A DNA stretch of 64,000 nt, from the NCBI GenBank assembly GCA_963813315.1, contig CAWEYO010000013.1:124001-188000 (forward strand). Reading direction: 5' to 3'. Under the pieces are notes generated by a model, which saw only the letters and a program-made list of their open reading frames with translations, was not told where the DNA came from and did not search any database. The DNA is from CAWEYO01 sp963813315 (GTDB lineage: Bacteria > Pseudomonadota > Alphaproteobacteria > Rhizobiales > Rhizobiaceae). Both the position numbers and the translations under genes were made by a program. Positions within the stretch are counted from its first letter, which is position 1; every line of letters starts with the position of its first letter. This document shows positions 1 to 8,414 of this stretch, piece by piece.

Positions 1-121
1 TGCTGCGCCCTGACAAAAGTTTGCGGTGAGATGCCACAAGGCTCATAGTGCAGGCACTTGCCGGTCATGCAGGCGTTCTGTTGATCGATCAGGACCGGAC
101 AGTTCTTTGGAGACTGCGGCG

Positions 122-1132
122 ATGCCAACGTCAATTGGCTTGATGGCTCACCTGGCGGTCGCTCATCTTGAGCGCCACGGCAAAGATCCCGCTCCCCTTC
201 TTGCACTGTCTGGCTTGTCTCAGGCTGCGCTCGCCAGCCGCCAACGGATCAAGGTCAGAGCGGCGATCGATTTTGTGGAACGGGCTTCGCGCGCTGTCGA
301 GGACGACTGGCTCGGACTTACCCTGGCCGCCGATTTCGATCTGCGCGAAATCGGCATGCTTTACTACGTGGCTGCATCATCGCAGCTATTTCGCGACGCC
401 CTCAAACGCCTTGATCGATACGTGCGCATTGCCGATGAAGCACTGGTGGTGCGGATAGTGAAAGGTCCGGACTGCCGAATTGTACTATCCTACGTTGGCG
501 TGCCACGGCACGTCGACCGACACTTGATGGAGTCCTTTGCGGTCACGCTCCTGCGGCTCTGCCGCCAGCTTGTTGGAAAGAAAATAGTGCCTGTGGCGGC
601 GAGTTTCGTGCACCATCGTCCAAACGGTCGAAAAATGGAGCATATTTTGGGCTGCGACGTCAGCTTCGACGCTTATGAGGACGCAATGAGTTTCGACGCG
701 AGCTTGATGGACCTGCCTCTGGTTGGCTATGACCCTTATCTCAACGAATTGATGGTGAAGAACTGCGAGGACGCCATTGCGGATCGCCTGTCCAACATCA
801 GCCCATTTCGAACAGAGGTTGAGAACATCATCGCACCACTTTTGCCGCACGGTGAAGCGCGGGCGAAGACGGTCGCCCATCGGCTCGGCCTCAGCGAAAG
901 GACTTTTGCGCGCCGGTTGGCATCTGAAGGGTTGAGCTTTGGAGATATCCTCGATCAACTGCGGCGCGATCTCGCCGTGCGCTATCTTCAAGAAGACCAT
1001 CAAGCGTCACAGATCGGGTGGCTGCTCGGCTTTCAGCAGCCCAGCGCCTTCAGCCATGCGTACCGGCGCTGGACTGGCAAAAGCCCTTCGGAATTTCGGC
1101 GGTCTCGTGTGCCAAGTTTTAGTCCGGCCTAG
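122..1132 (+). CDS. AraC family transcriptional regulator
   Basis: DNA-binding regulator of about 336 residues. The N-terminal two thirds resemble the arabinose-binding type domain found in OruR/ArgR-like AraC proteins. The C-terminal hundred residues carry the paired helix-turn-helix, with LGLSERTFARRL and the typical second helix GFQQPSAFSHAYRRWTG followed by SPSEFR. The ATG at 122 is preferred over the ATG at 26 because GGAGA lies 8 bases upstream and family similarity begins there. The effector is unknown. The next gene on the strand, a binding protein, starts 356 bases downstream, so a regulatory link to the sensory cassette is possible but not shown. Confidence 0.85.
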   Translation: MPTSIGLMAHLAVAHLERHGKDPAPLLALSGLSQAALASRQRIKVRAAIDFVERASRAVEDDWLGLTLAADFDLREIGMLYYVAASSQLFRDALKRLDRYVRIADEALVVRIVKGPDCRIVLSYVGVPRHVDRHLMESFAVTLLRLCRQLVGKKIVPVAASFVHHRPNGRKMEHILGCDVSFDAYEDAMSFDASLMDLPLVGYDPYLNELMVKNCEDAIADRLSNISPFRTEVENIIAPLLPHGEARAKTVAHRLGLSERTFARRLASEGLSFGDILDQLRRDLAVRYLQEDHQASQIGWLLGFQQPSAFSHAYRRWTGKSPSEFRRSRVPSFSPA

Positions 1133-1488
1133 TGTGGCGAACGCTTTGCGAAATCGGCGCTGCCGCTCTACCTCTTTGTTTGAGCATCGGATTTTTCCGA
1201 AACCTTGACCCTCTTAGATTGCCGATTCCGGCTAGTAGAAGTGTGCCCGCCTATAGCCTGGCGGAGGATGTTTGTCCTCGCTGCCAGCCCAGATAGGGCG
1301 TATGGTGGAGCATCGCTGGCTGCGACCATTCGCGTGCAAGCGACTGAGAGCGCAAAACTCCCGCCTTCATGGGGGCGCTCCGATTTGCAAAAACGCGGCG
1401 CGCTTCTGGAATATGCTGTCTCCGGCAGATCGCCATATGCTCGATTTCCACCAGAACGTTTTTTGCATTCCCGGAAAGGAGCGTTCCG
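1133..1488. other. intergenic stretch with repeat remnants
   Basis: The first 70 bases hold a fragment of repeat D (CTAGTGTGGCGAA) fused to a partial, reverse-oriented copy of repeat A that ends near 1204. The remaining 280 bases show no convincing gene on either strand and are presumed to hold the promoter of the downstream binding-protein gene. AAGGAG near 1476 is that gene's ribosome binding site. Confidence 0.6.
1150..1204 (-). repeat. dispersed repeat A, partial copy
   Basis: Contains GCTCTACCTCTTTGTTTGAG followed by CATCGGATTTTTCCGAAAC. This is the reverse complement of the tail half of the repeat seen complete at about 56396 and 57748. The CGGACCCGAAAGTGGG half is missing. Confidence 0.75.
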
Positions 1489-2502
1489 ATGCAAATCTTC
1501 CAAGATCGTCGCACCTTCCTCACTGGCCTGTCGGCGGCAGGCAGTGCGGCGATGTTCAACATTCGCCCGTCGAATGCCGCAGCGGAGCCGCCGTTGGAAA
1601 CGACCACTGTCCGCCTGGGCCAATGGAAGGATGGCGCCTATTGTTGGGCGTCTCTCTACCTTGCTGGGGAACTGCTGCGCGCCGACGGCCTTACCGATGT
1701 CCGCTACGTGCAAGGTGACACCCACGTCGTCGACAATACCGAGTGGCTTGCCGGTGGCGTGATAGATTTCGATTTCAATATGCCGTCAATGCACATCCGG
1801 AGCATCGAGGCTGGCGCACCGATCAAAGTGCTGACCGGTGTTCACGCCGGGTGCTGGGAGCTGAGGGCCAGCAACAGCGTCAACAGCATTGCGGATCTGA
1901 GGGGCAAGCGCGTGGGGGTATGGGCGATGTATGACCACCCGCAAGTCTTCCTGAGCCTCATTGCCAATTATGTCGGGCTCGATGCAGTTCACGACATTCA
2001 GTGGGTAGAAGGCACTTCCCCGATGCAGGGCTTCATCGACGGGAAAGTCGATGCGTTCCTCGCCGGTGCGGAGGACTTCCAGAAACTGCGCGCCGAGAAG
2101 ATCGGCCACACGCTCGTCAATAACGCCGTCGACCGTCCCTGGTCGCAGTATTTCTGCTGCATGGTCGCCGGTAGCGCGGATTATGTGGACAAATACCCGG
2201 TGGCTACCAAGCGCGTCCTGCGTGCCATCCTCAAGTCCGCCGATTTCTGCGCGGCAAACCCGACCTCGGCCGCACGCGAGCTGGTCGATCGAGGCTTTCT
2301 GCCCAGTTACGACATCGCTCTGGCAACACTGAACGAGACCAGGCACGACCAGTGGCGAGACTTCGATGCCAAGGATTCGGTTCTGTTCTATGCGCTGCGC
2401 ATGAAGGAGACGGGCATGATCAAGTCGAGCCCGCAGCAGATCATAGAAAACGGAACCGATTTCCGCTTCCTCGACGAGCTGAAGCGCGAGTTGAAGACTT
2501 GA
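1489..2502 (+). CDS. ABC-type (NitT/TauT-like) substrate-binding protein, orphan
   Basis: Periplasmic solute-binding protein of about 337 residues from the NitT/TauT/thiamine-precursor fold. The N-terminus has a twin-arginine-like signal (DRRTFLTGLSAAGSAAM) ending near AAAEPP. The start at 1489 has AAGGAG 8 bases upstream, and the upstream in-frame residues look non-coding. Family features include DLRGKRVGV and a YPVATKRVLRAILKSADF segment. No permease or ATPase gene is nearby. The stop codon overlaps the TTG start of the SCO gene, and a sensor kinase follows. It may therefore present a ligand to the sensor rather than serve uptake, which is an inference. Confidence 0.85.
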   Translation: MQIFQDRRTFLTGLSAAGSAAMFNIRPSNAAAEPPLETTTVRLGQWKDGAYCWASLYLAGELLRADGLTDVRYVQGDTHVVDNTEWLAGGVIDFDFNMPSMHIRSIEAGAPIKVLTGVHAGCWELRASNSVNSIADLRGKRVGVWAMYDHPQVFLSLIANYVGLDAVHDIQWVEGTSPMQGFIDGKVDAFLAGAEDFQKLRAEKIGHTLVNNAVDRPWSQYFCCMVAGSADYVDKYPVATKRVLRAILKSADFCAANPTSAARELVDRGFLPSYDIALATLNETRHDQWRDFDAKDSVLFYALRMKETGMIKSSPQQIIENGTDFRFLDELKRELKT

Positions 2503-3086
2503 ACAGGTGGCCGGCTGGCATGCTGCTGTTGGCGCTGCTTGGTGCCGGGCCGCTGCATGCTCATGACGCCCCAGATGACCAGCGTCTGCCGGCAATCGGA
2601 CCGGCTGCAGACTTCACCTTGACATCACAGGACGGCAGGCGCGTGTCGCTTCGCGACTATCGCGGCAAGGTGGTCGCCGTCACCTTCATCTTTGCTTCCT
2701 GTGCCGACCTTTGTCCGATGCTGACCGCCAAGATGGCGGCGGTGCAGGAGAAACTGGGCCGTACGTTCGGATCGAAGATTGCGTTCGTATCGATCACCGT
2801 CGATCCGGAACGCGACACGCCCGACGTGCTGAAGGAATACGCGCAAAACTTCAACGCTAATTTGAAAGGCTGGGCGTTCCTTACCGGAACTCCGGCGAGC
2901 ATCCATGAAATTGAACGCAGTTACGGGGTCATCGCGAGAAAGACGGCCGACGGAGACGTCGATCATACCTTCCTGACCTCCCTCATAGACCCCGACGGCA
3001 TCTTGCGCGTACAATATGTCGGCGTTCGGTTCGACCTGGAGGAGTTCCGGCGTGACCTTGTCAGCCTCATGGACGAACCCGAATAA
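2499..3086 (+). CDS. SCO1/SenC family copper-binding redox protein
   Basis: Thioredoxin-fold protein of about 195 residues, probably in the periplasm. The copper motif CADLC lies near residue 70 and the distal histidine in DVDHTFLTSLIDPDG near residue 153. An N-terminal hydrophobic stretch (LLLALLGAGPLHA) looks like a signal peptide. The TTG at 2499 overlaps the previous stop as TTGA and gives the signal an arginine. The ATG at 2520 is the alternative. SCO proteins deliver copper to oxidases or act as thiol redox sensors. No oxidase gene is in the window, and placement between a binding protein and a kinase favours a sensing role (inference). Confidence 0.85.
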   Translation: MNRWPAGMLLLALLGAGPLHAHDAPDDQRLPAIGPAADFTLTSQDGRRVSLRDYRGKVVAVTFIFASCADLCPMLTAKMAAVQEKLGRTFGSKIAFVSITVDPERDTPDVLKEYAQNFNANLKGWAFLTGTPASIHEIERSYGVIARKTADGDVDHTFLTSLIDPDGILRVQYVGVRFDLEEFRRDLVSLMDEPE

Positions 3087-3099
3087 TATCACGAACCGA

Positions 3100-5686
3100 A
3101 TGGTCGGCTGGGTTGCGCGCCTCCCGGCGCGGGTTCAGACCAAGCTTCTGATCGCTTTTCTGTCGATAGTTGGCCTGCTGATCGTACTCGGTGCCGTCGG
3201 CTTGCAGATGCTGAGTGGGGTCAACAGTCAAACCAATGAGTTGATCAGGCTGCAGCGCAAGATCGCTGCTTATCATCAGGTCCAACACGACACAACGAAC
3301 CAGCTCTACAGCATCTCGACCGCGCTGCTGCTTCAGGACGACAGGATGCTGGAGGCAGCACTCCGCCAACTCGCCCAGTTCGGCTACGACCTCGACCGCA
3401 TGGAATTCGTCGCCAAGGAAGAAGCGGAAATCCTCTCTCAGGTCCGTCAGGACTACGAGCGTTTCACAGCGGACGTGAACCATGTCGTTGAGACTCATTC
3501 GTGCTGGAAAGACAGACGAGGCACGCAAGGCTCAGATGACCGGAATCGTGCCTTTCGCTGACCGGCTGGAGCGCCTGACAAACCAGTTGGTCAATATGGC
3601 CGAGGCTGACATGGTGGCCGCAATAGACAAAGCGCAGGGAGCATACGGGAAGTCCCGGCTGATCGTCGCCTCGTTCGCCATCGGCAGCATCCTGCTGGCC
3701 CTTGGCCTCGGATACATCATCTCCTGGTCGTTGATCGACCCGGTGAAGAAAATCGAAACACGTCTGCGCGAAATCGCTGGCGGCGAATTTGCGCAGCAGG
3801 TGGCCGTGGTCAATCGGGACGAACTGGGAGTGCTGGCTGGAAATGTCAACCAGACGTCCGAGCAGTTGGGGCGACTCTATCAGGAAATCGAGGCCCGTAA
3901 CCGCGAGTTGACCGAAGCGCTCGAACAGCAGACCGCCACTAGCGCGATCCTGCGCGCCATTGCCGCGTCTCCAACCGACACTCAACCTGTGCTCAATGCC
4001 GTGGCCGAAAGCGCGGCGAAGCTCTGCGACGCCTACGATGCGTTGATCCTGCTGAGAGATGGTGAAACGCTCGCTATCAGGGCGCACCACGGACCTATTC
4101 CCTACGATATGCTCAAATGGCCCATTGGACGCGACTGGGTTTCCGGCCGGGCACTTCTTGATAAGAAGCCAGTGCATATAGAGGACCTCAGCATCGCGGG
4201 GGACGAGTTTGCTGCCGGCCGGGAGATGGCACTGCGGATGGGGCACCGAACCACACTCTCCACTCCGCTTCTGCGCGACGATCAAGCCATCGGAGTGCTG
4301 GTAATCCGGCAACTCGAAGTTCGCCCCTTCAACCGCAAGCAGATCGAATTGCTCTCCACTTTTGCCGACCAGGCAGTGATCGCGATCGAAAACGTTCGCC
4401 TGTTCCAGGAAGTTCAATCCCGCACGGGAGAGTTGGCGCGCTCGGTCGGCGAACTGGAGGCACTCGGGGAAGTCAGCCAGGCGGTCAATTCCACGCTAGA
4501 CCTCGACATGGTGCTGAAGACGATAGTGGCTAAGGCGGTTCAACTATCGGGCACCGACGCCGGCTCCATTTACGTTTTCAGCAACACGCGCCAACAGTTT
4601 CGCCTCCGCGCTACTTACGGCATGAGCGAAGAACTCATCACCGAGCTGTCCAGCCAGCGGATCGGACTGAACGATCCCGGGATCGGCGACGCCGCCCGCA
4701 AGCGGGCGCCCATTCAAATGCTGGATCTCAGTGAAGGAAAGCTGCCTCCCGTCCTCAAAGTCGTTTTGGAGGCAGGATTTCGCGGTATTCTGATCGTTCC
4801 GCTCCTCAGACCGAACAAGATTGTCGGGGCGCTTGTCGTCAGGCGACGCAAGCCCGGCGAGTTCGACCATGAGGTCGTTCACCTGATGGAAACCTTTGCG
4901 GCCCAGTCAGTCCTCGCCATTCAAAATGCGAAACTGTTCCGTGAGATAGAGGAAAAGGGGCGTGAGCTGGAGGCCGCCAGCCGTCACAAGTCGCAGTTCC
5001 TCGCCAACATGAGCCACGAGCTAAGGACGCCGCTCAACTCCGTTCTAGGCTTCACCGAACTGCTGGTCGACGGGATTTATGGCGAGCTCCCGGAAAAGGC
5101 TAAGGCGACGGTGTCGCGCGTGCAAGCCAACGGCCGGCATCTCCTGGGACTGATCAACGACGTCCTCGATCTGTCCAAGATCGAAGCGGGCCAACTCACG
5201 CTGGCACTCGACGATTATTCCGTTGGGCAGGTGGTTCGATCGGCTGTTGCCGCAGTAGAGCCGCTGGCGCGCGCGAAAGGTCTGGTGCTTGCATCAACTG
5301 TTGCCGAGAACCTTCCGATCGGCCGCGGCGACGAACGCCGTCTCACACAGGTCCTGCTCAATCTCGCAGGCAATGCCGTCAAATTCACCGAGAAAGGCAC
5401 TGTCGACATTATTGCCGATGCGATCGACGGGCATTTCGAGATCATGGTGCGGGACACAGGCCCCGGTATCGCCCCGGCCGACCAGACGCTTATATTCGAG
5501 GAATTCCAGCAGGTCGACAACAGCAGCACCAGGCAGAAAGGCGGCACGGGTCTGGGCCTGGCGATTTCGAAGCGTATTGTCGAAATGCACGGCGGAACCA
5601 TAGGCGTGGAGTCTGTACCTGGTTCAGGTTCGACTTTCCGCATGACGATCCCGATCAACGCAGAGGAGCGCGTGGAAGCGGCATGA
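3100..5686 (+). CDS. GAF-containing sensor histidine kinase (one frameshift as read)
   Basis: Membrane hybrid-less histidine kinase of about 862 residues when one shift near 3490 is corrected. The order is TM helix (LLIAFLSIVGLLIVLGAVGL), periplasmic four-helix-like sensor, TM helix (ASFAIGSILLALGLGYII), HAMP, two GAF domains, HisKA with phosphoacceptor SHELRTPLN, and HATPase with GTGLGLAISKRIVEMHGG. The shift lies in GTCGTTGAGACTC; deleting one G restores VVRLIRAGKTDEA. The ATG at 3100 is used. A GTG at 3052 has a stronger GGAGGAG but overlaps the SCO gene. It overlaps the receiver gene as ATGA, so the two are probably translationally coupled. Confidence 0.85.
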
Positions 5687-6048
5687 GCAAGCGAATTCTG
5701 ATGGTTGAAGACACCGACGACAATCGGCAGATTGTCCGGGATCTCATTGCCACCACCGACTACGAATTGATTGAAGCCGTTGACGGCGCTGCCGGCGTCG
5801 CCGCTGCCGCAGCCGAGAAGCCGGACCTGATCCTCATGGACATTCAGCTTCCTGTTATTGACGGCTATGAAGCTGCCCGCCGCATAAAGGCCGACCCGGC
5901 GCTTCGACACATTCCGATAATCGCTGTGACCTCGTACGCACTTTCGGGCGACGAGGCGAAGGCCCTTGCCGCAGGATGCGACGGTTACGTTGCCAAGCCG
6001 TTCAGTCCGCGCCAGCTACTGGCAATGGTCCATGAATTCCTTTCCTGA
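5683..6048 (+). CDS. single-domain response regulator (DivK/CheY-like)
   Basis: Stand-alone receiver domain of 121 residues. The acidic pocket is VEDTDDN, the phosphoacceptor aspartate lies in LILMDIQLP, and the conserved T/S and K are in VTSYALSG and AKPFSP. There is no output domain, so it should act through protein contacts, most simply as the target of the preceding kinase, whose stop codon it overlaps. The next receiver-cyclase gene follows after 12 bases, suggesting one operon and a branched phosphorelay. Confidence 0.9.
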   Translation: MSKRILMVEDTDDNRQIVRDLIATTDYELIEAVDGAAGVAAAAAEKPDLILMDIQLPVIDGYEAARRIKADPALRHIPIIAVTSYALSGDEAKALAAGCDGYVAKPFSPRQLLAMVHEFLS

Positions 6049-6060
6049 GGAGGCCGCACC

Positions 6061-7209
6061 TTGCACGATCCGCCTCGAATTCTCGCCGTCGATGACACGC
6101 CGGAAAACCTTGAAATCCTGCGCATGCGCCTCGAGGCGAACGGCTACGAAGTGTCGACCGCGGCGGATGGCGAAGAAGGGCTTGCGAAAGCGCAGGATCT
6201 CAAGCCGGACCTGATCCTGCTCGACATCATGATGCCGAAGCTCGACGGCATAAGCGTCGTGCGGATACTCAAGGAAGACGTTTTGTTGCGATCGGTCCCG
6301 GTCATCCTCGTAACCGCAAAGGCCGATACGCGAGATGTCGTCGAGGGATTGGACGCCGGCGGCGACGACTATCTGACCAAGCCGTTCGAGCATCAGGCGC
6401 TGCTCGCGCGCGTGCGATCCATGCTGCGTCAGAAGGCGCTTCACGACACCGTCGAGAGCCAGGCGCAACGCCTCGAGGAACAGGCCGTGCAGTTGGCGGC
6501 ATGGAACCGGTCCCTTGAACAGAGGGTTGCGGAGCAGGTGACGGAGATCGAGCGGATGGGCCGGCTTCGCCGGTTTCTGCCGTCGGAGGTGGCCGACCTC
6601 ATCGTTGCGGGAGAAAATGGGGACGGGCTTCTCGAAAGCCACCGTCGCGAGGTGACCGTGGTGTTCTGCGATTTGCGAGGCTTTACGGCTTTCGCCGAGA
6701 CCGCCGAACCCGAGGAGGTCATGGCAGTTCTTGGCGAATACCATTCGTGTCTCGGCGAGCAAATCGTCCGCCATGGGGGAACTCTCGAGCGGTTCGTGGG
6801 CGATGGTCTTGTGGTCGTCTTCAACGATCCCCTGCCTTGCCTGGACCACACTGAGAAAGCGGTCCGCATGGCAACGGCAATGCGCGACGCGATTGATGAG
6901 CATTCAAATCGATGGCGCAAGCGGGACTACGTGCTGGGTTTCGGTATAGGCATCGCTCGCGGCCACGCGACAATCGGGCAGATCGGTTTCGACCGGCGCT
7001 CCGACTATGCGGTGATAGGCACTGTTCCCAACCATGCGGCCCGGCTGTGCGACGAAGCCAAACCCGGCCAGATTCTCGTCAGCCAAAGGGTGCTCGGCTC
7101 GGTGGAATCAGTGGTCGAGGCCCTTCCTGTCGGAGAATTGACCCTGAAGGGCTTTCACCGCCCAATGATGGCCTACGAAGTTGTGCGGTGGCTCGGTCCT
7201 TCAACTTAG
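6061..7209 (+). CDS. response regulator with class III adenylate/guanylate cyclase domain
   Basis: Cytoplasmic protein of 382 residues. A receiver domain (residues 1-120; ILAVDDTPEN, LILLDIMMPKLDG, TAKADT, TKPFEHQ) is followed by a coiled-coil linker (about 130-175) and a class III nucleotide cyclase domain. The cyclase domain shows VVFCDLRGFTAFAE with a metal aspartate, then ERFVGDGLVVVF with the second. The start is the TTG at 6061, 5-12 bases after a strong GAGGAGG; no better ATG exists upstream. It would make cAMP or cGMP under control of the linked kinase. The TAG stop lies at the edge of repeat A. Confidence 0.9.
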   Translation: MHDPPRILAVDDTPENLEILRMRLEANGYEVSTAADGEEGLAKAQDLKPDLILLDIMMPKLDGISVVRILKEDVLLRSVPVILVTAKADTRDVVEGLDAGGDDYLTKPFEHQALLARVRSMLRQKALHDTVESQAQRLEEQAVQLAAWNRSLEQRVAEQVTEIERMGRLRRFLPSEVADLIVAGENGDGLLESHRREVTVVFCDLRGFTAFAETAEPEEVMAVLGEYHSCLGEQIVRHGGTLERFVGDGLVVVFNDPLPCLDHTEKAVRMATAMRDAIDEHSNRWRKRDYVLGFGIGIARGHATIGQIGFDRRSDYAVIGTVPNHAARLCDEAKPGQILVSQRVLGSVESVVEALPVGELTLKGFHRPMMAYEVVRWLGPST

Positions 7210-7254
7210 AGCATCGGACCCGAAACCGGTTCCCACTTTCGGGTCCGATGCTCT
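7208..7254. repeat. repeat A short palindromic copy (terminator-like)
   Basis: Nearly perfect inverted repeat with arms AGAGCATCGGACCCGAAA and TTTCGGGTCCGATGCTCT around CCGGTTCCCAC. It starts inside the TAG stop of the receiver-cyclase gene and could form a strong hairpin at the 3' end of that transcript. Confidence 0.8.
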
Positions 7255-7789
7255 ATGGGCTGACCTTATTTTGGAAGGTGCACGGCCGTTCAGCGCCTTG
7301 TTGAGCGGCACACGGCGATAACAAGATCATCTTAAGCTGGTGGACGCGGCAGACAGTTGCCTGAATTGCCGCCCGGCGTCGCCTGGACGGTTCGGCCACC
7401 GCGCCCAAGCAGCGGTATACTCCGATTCGGCGAAAATGACGATTGATTTGCTGGCAGCATGTGATCAGTCAGCGTTTTTGAAATGCTGTTAAGCGACTTC
7501 GAATTCTGCCGGAGCCCAACACAGGGTCCAGCTGATCCCGGCCGGCGGGGGCGAGCTGGCGCTAACCAACACCGTCCACAACCGGATCATGTCAGTGCCT
7601 ACGCCGCGCGCCTTGGAACTATCGCGCATAGCGATTGAGGTACCTTAGGCATTCTGCATTGAAATCCTCCCAAGCACACAGCTGCCTCCTTAAGGCCAGC
7701 CTGCCGGCAAAATTTCCCGAGAGTCGCTTGCAACACAACCTCATATGTGAAAATACTATTCACAAAAGAAGATTGAAAGGAGGAATGAC
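7255..7789. other. non-coding stretch before the maoC-caiB genes
   Basis: About 535 bases without a convincing gene on either strand. Translated frames are broken and lack family motifs. The 3' end contains the palindrome TGTGAA-N7-TTCACA at 7746-7764 and a strong AAAGGAGGAATGAC leader. The centre may be degenerate mobile-element DNA, but I cannot assign it to a family. Confidence 0.5.
7746..7764. promoter_or_regulatory. candidate operator palindrome upstream of maoC-caiB
   Basis: Inverted repeat TGTGAA, 7-base spacer, TTCACA, about 26 bases before the start of the short leader ORF. The symmetry and position fit a dimeric regulator such as a GntR, LacI or IclR protein. The IclR regulator encoded at 11662-12486 is the nearest candidate, but no binding motif is established. 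Confidence 0.4.
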
Positions 7790-7864
7790 ATGCGTCTTGC
7801 CATCTGGCGGCGTGCGCAGAGCGACTTTGCGCGCTGCTGTAAAACGGGCCGGAGTGGGACATGA
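7790..7864 (+). CDS. possible 24-residue leader peptide
   Basis: ATG at 7790 preceded by a near-perfect AGGAGG. It runs 24 codons and ends in a TGA that overlaps the maoC start as ATGA. The ribosome site for this ORF is far better than the one for maoC, so translational coupling is plausible. The peptide has no recognisable motif. It may instead be the surviving 5' end of a deleted gene. Confidence 0.35.
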   Translation: MRLAIWRRAQSDFARCCKTGRSGT

Positions 7865-8412
7865 GCGCGTTTTCACCAACCGTCGGCGTCGCCTCCACGC
7901 ATCCGGTCGACATGCCGGATGCGCATGCCGAAATTCCCGTCTGGAATTCGGAAAACTGGTTCTATGAGGACTGGCAGGTCGGCCACAAAATCCGTTCGCT
8001 CCGCCGCACCATAGCCGAAGGCGAAAGCCATATGTTCAACACGCTGGTGCTCGATATCCACCCCTATGTGCAGGACCAGATGTTCGCCGAGAAGGAGGGC
8101 ATTTTCGGCAGGCGGCTCGTGGCCGGCGCCTTCGTGTTTTCAGCGGGACTTGGCCTCGTCGCCACCAACTGCCTCAACGCCTTTTCCTACGGCTACGACA
8201 AACTGCGCTTCATCAAGCCCGTCTTCATCGGCGACACGATCTATTCAATCCGCTCCAACCTCGAAAAAAAGCCCCGTTACAAGGACATGGGGCTCATCCG
8301 CGCCAGCTATGAGGTTTTCAAGGGCGAAGGAGAACTGGTGCTGTACTGCGAGCATTTGCAGACGGTGAAATACAGGAACCCGGCGGACTTCGTCGGAAAG
8401 ACCGAGAAATAA
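7861..8412 (+). CDS. MaoC family dehydratase (first copy)
   Basis: Hot-dog fold protein of 183 residues, typical for MaoC-like enoyl-CoA hydratases. It shows the segment AFSYGYDKLRFIKPVFIGDTI, shared almost word for word with the second MaoC protein at 19473-19926, so the two are paralogues in one region. The usual hydratase dyad region is around EGESHMFNTLVLDIHP. The CaiB gene follows after two bases. Together they suggest handling of a CoA-activated acid. The actual substrate cannot be read from sequence. Confidence 0.85.
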   Translation: MSAFSPTVGVASTHPVDMPDAHAEIPVWNSENWFYEDWQVGHKIRSLRRTIAEGESHMFNTLVLDIHPYVQDQMFAEKEGIFGRRLVAGAFVFSAGLGLVATNCLNAFSYGYDKLRFIKPVFIGDTIYSIRSNLEKKPRYKDMGLIRASYEVFKGEGELVLYCEHLQTVKYRNPADFVGKTEK

Positions 8413-8414
8413 CC

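Noticed and set aside
1205..1488. Several overlapping ORFs of 118-185 codons on both strands
   Set aside because: They run into the binding-protein gene in wrong frames and show no recognisable domain.
7599..7913. Minus-strand ORF of 104 codons before maoC
   Set aside because: No family motif, no ribosome site, and it overlaps the maoC start region.
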